From NCBI GenBank assembly GCA_023213395.1, contig CM041465.1:220913741-220977740 (forward strand): 64,000 nucleotides of DNA, written 5' to 3'. Shown here one piece after another: positions 32,191 through 43,654 of this stretch (position 1 is the first letter of the stretch; every line of letters starts with the position of its first letter). A program made the translations under genes and the position numbers. This stretch comes from Cycas panzhihuaensis (lineage: Eukaryota > Cycadophyta). The notes beneath the pieces were generated by a model that had not been told where the DNA came from, did no database searches, and was given only the letters and a program-made list of their open reading frames with translations.

Positions 32191-32354
32191 AAAATCGAAT
32201 AAAAATTTTGGTTATATGTTAAGTCAAAACATTGATATGTACATATTGGCATATATATAGGAATATGCCAATTTTGATTAACAAATTTATTTCAAAGGTT
32301 CTTTTTAATAATTCTTTTATAAAGAAATTTAAATTTAACTTTAAAGTGATATTT

Positions 32355-33250
32355 TGTTATAGATCGAAATCATACTTTAAGAGGATTTTTATTCTCTATG
32401 AAGTTTACTTTCATGATCTCATTTGAAGAAAAATTTTTAGAAGAATATTATATATTAGAGTCATACATTAAGAGGATTAATTTGTCATTGATACTATATA
32501 TTAATCCTCATTAAATGTATTTCTCTTTGGCTTCATTTAAAAGAATATTTTTAATGACATATAAAGTACTTTAAGAGGATTTTCTTATACATTTTATCCT
32601 CTTGTAAAAGCTTTTTTTTTGCTCCATTTTAAAAGGTATTTCAAGAGGATTTTCAAGTACCTTATTCTCTTTGAAATGTATTCTTACATCTTCAATTACA
32701 GAATACTTTAAGAGGATTTTAATAAAGGCTATACTCTTTTTAAAGCATCTCTTCGCAGCATAACAGATATCTCAAGAGGATTATTTATCCTCTTTTAAAG
32801 GGTAGTTTTGGCAACATTTAAAGGAGTGTTTCAAGGACTTTTTCCAATTATTTTATCCTTTTTAAAAATATTTCTTTTATAAATTGGGCATGATACCTTA
32901 AGGAGTTAATCTTCATTTTAAAGGGTATTTTTAAAGGCTTCAATGTAAGAGTACTTCAAGGGGATTTTAAGCTATTTAGCCTTGCACTTCATCCTCCTTT
33001 GTAAGTATCTCTTGGTCTCATTCAAATAGTACTTTCAAGGGTTTTTTTTCTCATCTACTTTATCCTCATTAGAGTGTATCTTTTAACTCTATTTTAAGAG
33101 AATTTTCCAATGTACTTTGAGAGTATTTTTAAAGGGGAGTTTTCAATATACTTTGTCCTCTTTTGAGAGCACTTTAAGAGGATTTTTTAATGTACTTCAG
33201 CCTTTTTTAATGGTGTATTTAAAACATCTTTTAAACCTTTTTATTTGTAC
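32355..33250 (+). repeat. D2 hairpin array
   Basis: About ten units of 60-100 bp have the core TTTAAGAGGATTTT, most followed by ATCCTCTTTTAAA or a decayed form. Examples: ATATCTCAAGAGGAT/ATCCTCTTTTAAAGGGTAG (about 32767-32804) and AAGTACTTTAAGAGGATTTT/TTTATCCTCTTGTAAAAGC (32565-32613). The first and last units are the least regular. Confidence 0.78.
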
Positions 33251-34076
33251 TCTTTGAGTGTAATTCACCCTGTGGTCACTAAGCGATGTGACACTCATAC
33301 TTGAGGTGATTTAAACACTACTTAATTTTCTTAATTACAGACTTTATAAAATGTCTATGAATTATTGGCTATAGTTTACCAGATTCACTAAGGCATGATG
33401 TAAGTTCTATGTGATGTAACATTTTCCAATCTTACAAAGACCTATGGAAGTTTTTAAAGGAGATGACAACAAGCCAACTTGGTCCAAATGATGGCACTAA
33501 AGAAACACAACATGGCATGACTTGGCAGAACAAGAACCTAGAATATTGTCATTCATTATTTGTCAATTAATTGATGAGTTAATTACTCATCTTCAAAAAA
33601 ATTGCTTGCATATGATGCATGAAGACTCTCTTGAATTTGTTAGAGTCTTCATACTTGCTTTACTCTTGTCAAATATCTATGCTTTATCTCTCTTCACTTG
33701 TAGAAACTGAAGGAGACAAGTGAATTATGTTGCTGAATTATGGAGCACATTACTCTTATCAACCTGCATGAGGCTTATCATACCTTTGTAGACTACCTCA
33801 ACCTCTTTTCATTTGTGAGTTGGGTAGCTTATTGTTGTAGCATATTGTGTTATGGTTATGATAGTAGCAACGTTGTGGTGTTAATGGAAATAGTCACAAT
33901 GACAATAGTGCATAGAATCAAGCACGATATTGTATGCTAGGATTATGACATTTGGAGAAGCAGAACAATAAGCGTGATTTTCATGCATTAATGATCACAA
34001 CTAGTATGCATTACATGAGAATAATGAAATCCTCTTTGGTAGCTTTGTACAAGCAACTGCAAAGGCATATTCAATA

Positions 34077-34310
34077 ATAAGATGTGGATGACACTTAGTT
34101 CTGGTCGATTCTAATCAACAACAAGATGTGCATTGACCGCTTAATTCAGGTTCAACCTAATCAACAACAAGATGAGATGACACTTAGTTGGTCTTAATCA
34201 ACGAAAGAATGTGCATTGACCACTTAGTCTTGGTTGATCTCTTGCAACAGTAAAGGTCGAATCAACAATAGGAAGTGCACTTTTGACACTTAATTCTGGT
34301 TGATTTTTGG
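34077..34310 (+). repeat. D2 about 46-bp tandem array, 5 units
   Basis: These are diverged units of the D1 array (AACAAGATGTGCATTGACC, CTTAGTTCTGGT, AATCAAC), including the long unit with CTTGCAACAGTAAAGG that corresponds to unit 7 of D1. Confidence 0.85.
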
Positions 34311-34676
34311 GGCAGTATGAAACAATTGATAATTTCTCTCTTTCAACGAAACAATATACAAAGCAACAGTTACAAATCCTTGAAGTTGTTTTTGGCTTAA
34401 TTGAATTCTTAACCACATGTGACTTGTTCAATTGTTCTATAACAACCAAAGAGCCTTCCAGCTATCAAAAAATTGGGTTTCCATGACAGATTCAAGTTTA
34501 TGAAAGAAAACCCAGACCATCATACTGTTCAATAATAAGTGGAGCATGGCATAGTTGTGTTGATATATTGTACCTCAAAAGATCAAGTTCTCACCTAAAC
34601 TTTGGGTTGTGAAAGGTTTGGGAGACTTAGGACACTAATGTTTATGATAGGAAATGAACTTAACATTATGGGAAGG

Positions 34677-35098
34677 TGTTGGAAATAATGTACATTCCCA
34701 TTACATGTTCATTTAAGTTCATTTCATTTCATGTAATTAGAATATTTTCTCACATAGAATATTCTAAGTGAAAAAATATTCTTAATTAAAATATTCTTAG
34801 TCAAAGTCATTAATATGTTGGTTAGTAAGAGTCAAAGATGGTTGCAACATTAAATATGATAGTTGATAACCTACCATAATTTAAGGGAGTAGTTAATTAA
34901 CCATTATGTTATGGTTAGAACTAACTCCTATCTTTAAAACCATTGTAAAATTATATATATATACGTATTGTATCATTCATTTTTACTCAATGAGATTGTT
35001 GAAAAGTTGTGAGTCGTTTGTCATATTGTCATTTCTTATAGTTTTTCTTACATGTGCTTTATGGCATGTCTCCTCCTCTTATCCACTATCTTCCAACG
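34677..35098 (+). repeat. D2 3' LTR
   Basis: It is 422 bp, TGTTGGAAATAATG to TTCCAACG; the final A has become G. The heat-shock-like sites are partly lost (GAATATTC, then AAATATTC twice). Confidence 0.9.
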
Positions 35099-35352
35099 CT
35101 ATGCCCATTAATTCAAGATGAAAAAAGGGGTGTGCTACTACAAAAGCAATGCCAATGAATTGGAAAGCAATTTTTTTTTGTGCAATTAATTGGATCATTG
35201 ACTCCTTTGTTTAGTATGATTCTTTATTGAACCTTAACACGATTGTGTAATTCGAAAGAGCGATTGGGCAATTTTAATCTTGTGATTTCATTCATTGTAT
35301 AGGCAACACTTGTGTAGCTTCTTCGTTCACACTACCTTGGAAGGGTACGAAG

Positions 35353-35916
35353 TGTTAGAATGGGCCTAATGGCCACATAGGTCCAAGATCATTAACAAAG
35401 CACAATGCCATTAAATGCATTAAGCATAAACAACAAAGAACTCAAAGAGAAATAGGAGCAAGATCACAATACCAAGTATGGGGTGTTGGAATTAGTCCAA
35501 CAACCAAAGAATGCTTCAGCTTGATTAGCAAACTGATAGAATAACAATGAGCTCCAACTCTTGAATGTTCAACAATGAAGGAGAGGTCTCATTATATAGA
35601 GTGAGATGAGAGACCTAAGGCCTTGGATGTTTGACAAGTGTCAAACATCCAAGATACATGCCTTGGATGTTGGACATATGTCCTTTTGAAAGCTCTTGTG
35701 TGAGCAAAAGTGCAAGGGGGTCATTTGACCCTCAAGTGACATAAGTGACAACGTTATGTCACTAGTCATAAAGTGGGTGTGTACTTTATCACTTAAGTGA
35801 TAAAGTCAACCCTAAAGTACAAAAGTGCACATAAACATTAAAGTGCACACATAATACATAAATATAAAGTACATAAGCTTAACATATAAACATAAGGTAA
35901 AACATAAGGTTTAACA
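35353..35916 (-). mobile_element. Solo LTR of the C/E family
   Basis: A single 564-bp LTR runs from TGTTAGAATGGG to GGTTTAACA, aligned end to end with the element C LTRs. It is bordered by a perfect duplication, CGAAG (35348-35352 and 35917-35921). No primer site or purine tract adjoins it, so recombination between two LTRs removed the body. It keeps TATATA near 35594, the TTTGACAAGTGTCAAA palindrome near 35630 and the 16-bp TATCACTTAAGTGATA palindrome near 35787. Confidence 0.95.
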
Positions 35917-35978
35917 CGAAGCCCGATTTGAAAAGATTGTTTTGAGTTCTTTAAGAGCCATCCAAAAACCATCAACAT

Positions 35979-35997
35979 ACACACACACACACACACA
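35979..35997. repeat. (AC)n microsatellite
   Basis: Nine to ten AC units. Confidence 0.95.
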
Positions 35998-36432
35998 TTA
36001 TATATGTATTGTAATAATGGACTTTTAAGCCAAATCAAAATATCATGCTAATATCGATGAGGTTAATAGTAGAAATAAAAGCCTAATGGTAGGCTTATCT
36101 TCTCAAAAGGCTTATATTAAAACTTGTTGTGGCTCAAAAATACTTTATTATTATTCGTTAATCTTCAACATATTCACACCCAATGGATTTGTATGGCTTA
36201 CCAACTAGATCCTCTAAAGACTCCCTCTAAATTTTAAGTTAGTGTAGAGCTTATTGCCAGAAATTGATTCTATGTAGTTGGTTTTATGGAATCCTTCAAA
36301 TCCTTTAAAAAGAAATGCACATTGCTTAGGATCTAATTTGCAAGAAGACTATTAATCGTGGAAAAACACGAGATAAGACAATAGTCAAAAATTGCGATCG
36401 TCACATATTTGTTCTACTTTCGGATGAAAATC

Positions 36433-36870
36433 AAACGAAACTAGAGCGATCACTACTGAAGGGCACTAACAAGGTTTCATAAGGGAGAAAATAATGAGTG
36501 AAATGGATGATTTCTAATCGATAGCTCCTTTGACTTACCTTTTTTTTTTTGGATAGTTTGACGATAAAATGAAAAGTATTTAATGTAGAAAAAGCATAAT
36601 AGTTACATCAAATTCATTTAATTTGATGGAGAAAAAATAATTAACAAAACTAAAGTGATCACTATTGAAGGGTACTAACAAGGTTTCATACGGGAGAAAA
36701 TAATGAGTAAAATGGATGATTTCTAATCAATAGCTCCTTTAACCTTTTTTTATTTTTTTGGATAATTTGACAATAAAATGAAAAGCATTTGATGTAGAAA
36801 AAACTTTATAGTTACATCAAATTCATTTAATTTGTTGGAGAATATATCATTATAGTTGCATCAAATTCAT
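36433..36870. repeat. 209-bp tandem duplication with a partial third unit
   Basis: 36441-36640 and 36650-36842 align at a period of 209 bp (CTAGAGCGATCACTACTGAAG versus CTAAAGTGATCACTATTGAAG and onward through GTTACATCAAATTCATTTAA). A short third copy (AGTTGCATCAAATTCATTAA) follows at about 36853. No coding sequence. Confidence 0.85.
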
Positions 36871-37539
36871 TAAAGGTTCTTGTATACTTTGGCACAGAAA
36901 CTTGGTTGTCTAATGATAAAATTAAATATCTTAACTTAAAAAACTACCAATTCCCCTCAAAGTTTTATGAATTCATTCTTAATAGCAATTTGTTTTTGCA
37001 AAGTAATTCATCATCTCCTATTTGTAAGTGAAAATAACAAACTCAATTGTTTTAAGTGAAATTAGGTAGAAGGGGAGGTTTCAACATTAAATAAGTGCTT
37101 GACTAAAGGCCTTGGCATAAATCCACCTTATTAGCTAATGATTTCAATAATAATCACCTAAAGCAACTAGGTTTACTATTTTCCAACATTATCGAGCTCA
37201 CAAATAATGTACCCAATTCAAGAATTCCTAATTGGGTTCGGTTGAGCCCCAAATCCTATTAAGTCAAGTTTAGTCAAATCAAAGCCCACAAAGGAACTAA
37301 GTTTGACTGGCAAAATAAGTCTTCTGAATTGAAATGAAATTGATTTACATAAACTCAATTTTTAGAGCTCATTTGAACTAAGAATTTTTTAAGAATTCTA
37401 AGTTAGGGTTTAGAAGACAAGGCCAATATCACACAAAGCCAACAGTAACATAGCATTATGGAGGGTTCAAAGAGTATATACAACTCCACTATATATACTC
37501 TACAAAACTGTCACCATTATGCAACAAAAGCCAAAGGGA
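36871..37539. other. Non-coding stretch
   Basis: AT-rich; nothing recognised. Confidence 0.6.
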
Positions 37540-38900
37540 GGAGATGGCACCTACAAAACCCAGTGCAATTTTTGTGAATCTCCACATTCACATGTTCATA
37601 CCATAGGTTCAAGACCCTATTTTGGTGTTAGACATCATCTATCAAGACCCATTTGTGCAGCCTGGGGATTTGAGTTTACACTATGATAAATGATGCCTAA
37701 CACCAAAATTTTATCAATATGAACAAATGTGGGCCAAAGGCCAACCTCTAAGAGTCGTTGCTTCTACTACCCCATCATTCACTTTTGTTCAAGGAGGGCA
37801 TGCTTTAGTACCTCCTTCAATCATTCTATCCACTTCATCTTTTGTGCAGTTAAACTCTAGAATCATCTAAGCAAAAGAGGCATGTAGTTGGTGCTAATCT
37901 GATATAAGAGATGTTTGACAAGGCCAAGGAAGAGATAGACCTTGCTATTGCAAAGTGTTTCTATGGATGCATGATCTATTTTAATGTGGCCCATTCACCA
38001 TATTTTGAAAAAATGGTTTGTCCCATTAACAATGGGTTTGTAGGATATGTTTCTCCTACATACAAAAGGATCTGCATTGCATTGCTAGAGGACATGAAGG
38101 ATCATGTGGAGAATATGATGGCACCTACACACAGCATGTGGGGCATTAATAGCCACAACATCATCATGGAGAATTAGAATGATGCACGCAACTATCCTTT
38201 ACAAAACACCATTGTCTCTTCTCCTATCAATCCTTATGTTTTGATAATCGTGGATTGTGCAACGGTGGAAAAAAATGCAAATTTTCAAGCATAGTTATTA
38301 TATATCACCATCAATGAGTTGGGCAAGCCAACGTGGTGCAATTTATCACTGACTCTACTCCAGTTTACAAAGTTGCAAATAGTGTTGATACGTGATAAAT
38401 AACCCAATATTATTTGGACCCCATATTGTGTGCATGCATTGAATAATATACTGAAGGATATTGGTATGTTAGGTTGGGTGGCAAAATTGATTTTAGAAAG
38501 GAGAGTCATCCCTATGTTTATATGCAACCACTACCAAGCAAAGGCAATCTAGTGCACCCATGCACCGATAGAATTACTCAAACCAACAAACACTCGATTT
38601 GCATCTTACTTTATTCTCCTACAACATTTGGTGGGGGTGAAGGAGGTATTGGCATATACGATTTTTGGCAAACGGTAGAATGCATGGAAACTATCAACTA
38701 TAGAGTAAGGGTTGTATATCATACACTCATTGTTGACACCACATTTTGGACTGATGTCTAATTCTTGTTGCAAATTTTGGAGCCAACTATAAATATGTTT
38801 TGCTTTCCTAATACAAATACTCCTTCCTTGAGAGAGAGATAAGATCAAAGCCATAACTAATATTCAATATGTCAACTTGTACCCTCCTTTGCATAGTAAC
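37540..38900 (+). pseudogene. hAT-superfamily transposase relic (BED finger, DUF659 type)
   Basis: Domains appear in the right order on the plus strand. A BED-type finger remnant is at about 37558-37660 (CNFCES, GVRHHL). The DUF659 start is at 37911-38177 (IAKCFYGCMIYFNVAHSPYF, YVSPTYKRICIALLEDMKDH). VVQFITDSTPVYKVA at about 38331-38376 holds the catalytic-region Asp and is in a shifted frame. The hallmark IIWTPYCVHALNNILKDIG is at 38408-38464, TRFASYFILLQHLVGVKE at 38592-38645 and LLQILEPTINM at about 38768. Stops at 38175 and 38280, among others, and two shifts kill it. The C-terminal dimerisation region is not recognisable, and I saw no terminal inverted repeats. The domain order and hallmark make the family call safe. 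Confidence 0.85.
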
Positions 38901-39824
38901 ATTCATCGAAGGAGGAATGCGCTCAACACACTTCATATAGCAAGATATGTTGTTAATCTCAAATAATATAATACCAAAAGGACAAAGAAGAGAGTTACTA
39001 ATGAGGATGCAACAGTTGCAACTAGATTTCTACAGGCAATGAAGACCATGTGTGGCACAATGTTGCAATTAAAAGAGGGCAAGCTGCAGCATTTGTTTGT
39101 GCAGGGGATGTGTTCCAGTCTCTAGAACCCTTACATACTAGTGGATGCTCCACGAGCACAAGATGCCATAATTGTAGCATTTAGCATGCTAGTTACTTTT
39201 TGAGTTGGCCAATTCCTTAACTTGTACAAATCAAAGTACTTATAAATTCATCCATTATGCTAAAAGAGGTCGACTGGATGTGACAAGAACAAAAAAACCT
39301 AGTTTGCATCTTCATCACTCTTTGACTCTTATCTGGTAAAGATAAAGTTACACTAAGAGACCTTTCGCAAGATGGGATGTGTCTCTCGGAGGCATCATGA
39401 AGGAGAACAATCATGATGGCATTACTAATTTACCATCACCAAATCCAAAGGAGAAAGGCCTTGCATCTCTAAATGACAATGAGGATTGAGAACATATGAC
39501 TTGTATTTGTAGTTTATCAATGTACTTTCAATTTGACACTATCAATTTATAACTTTGACATTTTTTATTTTTGCACATTAACATCATAATGTGAAAATGA
39601 TAATTCAATTAATTCTCATTATAATTATTTAATGTGTCATTATATGTGTTTATTTAACGATTAATCTTAGCTTCTTAAGGTTTATTATTGTATTTTTGTT
39701 TTTTTAATCAAATCGTTTGATGTGTGATTGTGCATGTGTTATTCTCAATGTCTACGATTTCTTTTCAATTAAAAAAACTGCTAAACCCAAACTCACAACC
39801 TTATTTCTAGAGGGAGAAATTGAG
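38901..39824. other. Stretch without recognisable gene
   Basis: It may contain the decayed tail of the hAT transposase (to about 39490). After that it is AT-rich non-coding DNA. Confidence 0.5.
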
Positions 39825-39975
39825 TTCTTCGAACCCATGAACCTTGTTTCCAAAAGGAGGAACTACGTTCTTCGAACTAGTAAACTCTATTTCCAAAAGG
39901 AGAAACTACATTCTTCAAACCAGTAAACCTTGTTTCCAAAGCAAGGAACTGAATTCTTCGAACTTGCAAATCCAA
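39800..39975. repeat. 43-bp tandem repeat, 4 units
   Basis: TTCTTC(G/A)AAC recurs at 39825, 39868, 39911 and 39954, exactly 43 bp apart. The unit continues as AGTAAACCTTGTTTCC and AAAAGGAGGAACTAC. Since 43 is not a multiple of 3 it is not a coding repeat, although frames run through it. Confidence 0.9.
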
Positions 39976-41319
39976 CAATCTTGCCATTTTATAAAACTCC
40001 TACATTCTTGTATTGTAAGTTATTGATCCATATCTAGTGGAGTCACTCTAATTGTAAGTGGTACAAGTCTTCTTAATAATTACTTTGGTATTGTAAATTC
40101 TAAGAAATTTCCCATACCTCTCTTTTATGCATAAGACAATTTTACAATACAATGCCTTGTTGAAAGTTCTTCATTTTTATTTTCATCGGTAATTCTTTTC
40201 CCTTTTTGGCATTGCAACACATACAACAATTGGAAAAACTCTAATTTTTGCTCACCACTTAGGAGTCATCATTCTTAAGTTGACATTAATTAAGACAAGC
40301 TTGTGAGAAAAGCAAAGTTCACTCATCACAAACTTTCTCCAAACTCCATAGGGTTACAAGCTTTTCCTAGGGTCTCTCTATGTGATGTTGCGTAAAGCTT
40401 CTGCTAAGCTTCAATGAGTTAGACAACACAAAGCTTTCTCCACTTTCAATGGATTTTTAAGATTTGACAATTTGGGGGGTTTGAACCAGTTCCATTCTTC
40501 ACATTTAGTGATCCTATATGCTACAAAGTCTTTGTAGATGTTTGGCAAATCAATTTCCATTCTCCATATCTATTGATCTTGCATGTTGTGAATTCCTTAT
40601 AAACATTTAGCAAATCAATTATGTTGGGGTCTACATTTGTACTTTCATGTGCATTCATATTGCACCCTATTTTGTGTCTTTAGTATGTAATATTTATCAT
40701 TTGATCTGATTTAGTATGCTAAGTGCTAAGCATCAATAAATATTATGAGGCACTCTTTTTATAATAATATTTGATATATTTTGCAATCAGACATTTGTCA
40801 CTATACAATATACTAGTGGTTCAAATTTTTCAATTTTGTATGATTTTCAATACAACTTTCCAAAAATTTATAGAAAAAATGTATTGCATAGTGCACCACA
40901 CTATCTACATAATAACATATTTGTTTGGACAAAGGAAAAAAACACTTGAACAAAAAAATAGGAAAAAACTAAAAAAAAAGCTAATTAGAAAAATACAAAA
41001 AAGAAAAAAGATCCAATACACATTTTTAAAACATTTGAAATGTACATGTTCTTGAATTGTAGATGAGTTGGAAATTGACAACATGATTTTTATTTGTTTA
41101 CTTGTTGAAGTGAGTTTAATCTAACACAGTGTGATTCAGAATACCATAGACAAAGTCAAGTCTCCACAAACTATTATTGCATAGGTTTTATAACCCTCCA
41201 AAGTTTCCACCCAGTGGAAATGCTTAAAACAACAAATGTGGGAATACATACCACTGCAGAAAAGGCAATGGAACAGCGTCAAACCCCACCACAGGAAAGA
41301 ATTGGTGAGTAAATTTAAA
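39976..41319. other. Non-coding AT-rich stretch
   Basis: Nothing recognised; an A-rich patch at 40935-41025. Confidence 0.6.
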
Positions 41320-41545
41320 ACACTTCCAAAGGTTAATTGCTATTGGCAATTTCAGATAATTTAGCTTAAGAGCTATGTACCATAAATTCAGGTAAGAACA
41401 GGGTGGGTTTGTTGTACCCATATGTGAGCTGATACTAAATTGAAAGAACTTCCAAAGACTAATTTAGTAAAAACAAATTTCACACTCTTTAGCTTAAGAG
41501 CTATGCAGCATAGGTTTGGGTAAGGCAGGGGTGGGTTTGTTATAT
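41318..41545. repeat. 127-bp direct duplication
   Basis: 41322-41425 and 41449-41546 share CTTCCAAAG, TTTAGCTTAAGAGCTATG and GGGTGGGTTTGTT in the same order at a spacing of about 127 bp. Diverged, non-coding. Confidence 0.75.
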
Positions 41546-41546
41546 C

Positions 41547-42360
41547 CAAACACAACCCGATGAACATCAGACAAGATTGTTTGAACCTGAGATCACAGAG
41601 GTTCAAACTCCAAATGAACCCGGTTGCTCCTCAAGAAAACATGAGAAGGCCCGACCTAAAACTGATCACAAAAGAGCAAACTGTATTATATTAGAAAATG
41701 TAAAAGCCAAAATCCAACTTATTAACCATAAACAAGACAAACTATAAGTCAAACACCAACTTGACACCACAGACACAGAAGCTCTGTAGTCTGGAAATTG
41801 AAGACAATTTTTTGAAGGAAGCATTGTTGAAAATAGAACTTAAGAGGCAAAAAATTTGAAAGCAAAAACATTGATAAGATGTCCTTTAAGCAAAGACAAC
41901 ACCAAACCTTTGGTGACAGCAAATCTAAAGACAAGCATACATCTGGAGGTTCAAAAGGCTCAAGAAAGCAAGCATTTGTCTCTTCATCACTCTTCCTTCT
42001 TATTATTATTTTTCATTTCTTGTGTTTGTGGTTCCAGTACAGAGGAAGAGATTTGATCAGCAGCACCAATTTAAGATTTCTGTCTCTTCTTGTACTTGTA
42101 GCATCCATTGTATGCTTGCCACTTCAAGCGCTAACATTCTGCCCTGTAATTTGTAGATTCAAATTTGTATGCCATATTAACATACTTGGCTGTTAACAGT
42201 ATGAGATTTTAATTTTTCATTGTCCAATGGCTGAATGAATGTCAAAGCAAAATGAATGATGCAATTAATAATTCAATGAACTATGAAATGAATAGGATAT
42301 GATCAGATGAAATGGCAAGCATGTAAAGATTTTTAACCTACATAAATTTTCTTTTTTCCT
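41547..42360. other. Stretch without supported gene
   Basis: A 105-codon frame (41879-42196, plus) has a basic N-terminus and two hydrophobic runs, but no family resemblance and no supporting context. I do not call it a gene. Confidence 0.5.
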
Positions 42361-43476
42361 ATATCATATGTCTCCAACCCCTAACCGTGGAAAACGCTGC
42401 ACCGAAACCCTGATGCAAGCCATATCTTTCGAAATCGACGGGGGCTCCTACATAGCCCCACCCAGTGGACCGCTGAACCAGTGTATCACAGTTAAAACCA
42501 TATCAGGCCGACCACTGAAAAACAACTGCCCAAGTAAGCAGCCATTGCATCTTTCAACAAAGGCCGAAAGGCACAGGAAAAAGAAAAACTTCAGAGCAAT
42601 CACATTTACTGAGAGGCTCCGTCAAAATGGCAACCAAAAACCAACACTCAGCTACTCTGAAAACTCCCACTCCATCATCCTGGCGTTAAATTCCACGTAT
42701 GCCATAGAGCACTCACATTTCCTCATCTTATCCAGATCAATCAATGTTTTGAAACTGCCCAATTACCGGCTAGATCTTACCGCCGGCTCACCCTTCCGCA
42801 TTTTAATATCTATCCATACTCGAAAGGGCAGAGGTCCAAGCGGATCATAAACAGAAAAGACATTCTCCAGAAATGCCTAATAGTTCGGCATCCTATATGC
42901 AAAGCCATACACTAAAACAACCCCGGATGCACGGGTTCTTCCACACATCATCTGCCCTGCCCGCAACCGCTGCACCAATGCTCCAGTAGCTTCGTGCTTT
43001 CTACAAGAATTCAACCGCACGGATACACCGGAAGCTAGAAATTATCCCATAGCACCCGCACCCAATGCATCCGCACCCCCGGTTGCACCCGTGCAACGTA
43101 TAAAAACAGAGCGAGCGGCTATGGCAAGAAATAGGGGGCAATAGACAGAACAAGAATCCATTGGCAACAGAGATTTGCTATGTCGACCATAAAGTCCTCA
43201 TCCTCGCTTCTTCCAAATGAACGGGCTACTAAGTAGCTATTTCTACTCGTCACATTTCTCGAAGAACGGCTTCCTACATACGGCCTCTTAAGGTAGAGCT
43301 TTTTCCAGAAATTACAGCCTATTAAAGTTAAAGCTATTTCCGGCAATTAGATTTTCCAAAGAATATGTTCCTACGGAATACCGAGTTAAAGTCATTTCCA
43401 GCAAAATTTATAACATGGTAGAACAAACCCTGGAGAAATGAAAGGTAGCACAGGGGTTGGCGTTAAAGAAACCAAC
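42361..43476 (-). other. 5' part of PP1 intron 1 (GC-richer)
   Basis: The donor GT of intron 1 is at 43476-43475 (minus strand; exon G then GTTGGT). The DNA to its left, down to about 42360, is visibly GC-richer than everything further left, as is common around plant promoters and first introns. Frames of 75-160 codons exist on both strands (42368-42850 plus, 43119-43346 minus) without domain features. The next PP1 exon would start with DIHGQ-type codons; I do not find it here or in any frame to the left. Confidence 0.6.
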
Positions 43477-43654
43477 CGCAGATCTTGACGGGCGCCTCGA
43501 GCTCAAGCAAATTTGGTTGACTGATAAAAATATCCTTGGAGACCTGGCAGAGTTGCCGGATCTCGCCCTCCGAAAGCTGCACTTGCTTTACCGATCTGCT
43601 CTCCCTCACGTCCAACAGCCGCCGGATTATATCATCCAGCGCGTTTTGATCCAT
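43477..43654 (-). CDS. TOPP: PP1 catalytic subunit (TOPP-type Ser/Thr phosphatase), exon 1
   Basis: The first 59 codons plus one base of a type-1 protein phosphatase are intact: [32 protein letters not shown] and [15 protein letters not shown], which is the conserved PP1 N-terminus. In all PP1 proteins the next residues are the metal-binding GDIHG motif. Here the frame instead meets a GT splice donor after the first base of the Gly codon (phase 1), reading on into WFL and a stop, so an intron begins. PP1 removes phosphate from Ser/Thr residues in nucleus and cytosol, with regulatory subunits setting its targets. The start at 43654 fits the family N-terminus. No stop or missing residue is seen, which argues for a live gene, but the remaining about 250 residues are not in the window. 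See the findings for the alternatives. Confidence 0.87.

Larger units (their letters stand above)
31130..35098 (+). mobile_element. D2: older copy of the gene-less D-family LTR element
   Basis: The 5' LTR is at 31130-31536, a perfect primer site at 31537-31548, a purine tract at 34668-34676 (ATGGGAAGG) and the 3' LTR at 34677-35098. The target duplication is CTATG (31125-31129 and 35099-35103). The 3' LTR ends CG where CA is expected. The LTRs differ from each other by many substitutions and short indels, so D2 is much older than D1. The interior has the same order as D1: leader, hairpin array (32355-33250), a middle segment (33440-34070) matching 12150-12800 of D1, the about 46-bp repeats (34077-34310), tail. 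It also has a 400-bp segment with raised GC that D1 lacks. It has no gag or pol. Confidence 0.93.

Noticed and set aside
31802-32260. 152-codon frame in D2
   Set aside because: Frames of similar size exist in three other registers on both strands of the same segment, so length carries no information.
41879-42196. 105-codon plus-strand frame with two hydrophobic runs
   Set aside because: Hydrophobic stretches come from a T-rich tract. There is no family match, and a second frame overlaps it.
42368-42850. 160-codon plus-strand frame in the GC-richer region
   Set aside because: No domain, no repeat of its composition on either side, and an equally long frame on the minus strand (about 42780-43050). 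It lies in the predicted PP1 intron; GC-richer DNA has fewer chance stops.
42850-43060. Minus-strand open stretch ending at a GTAAGA donor-like site as a further exon
   Set aside because: It contains stops and no PP1 or other family sequence; one donor match is not enough.
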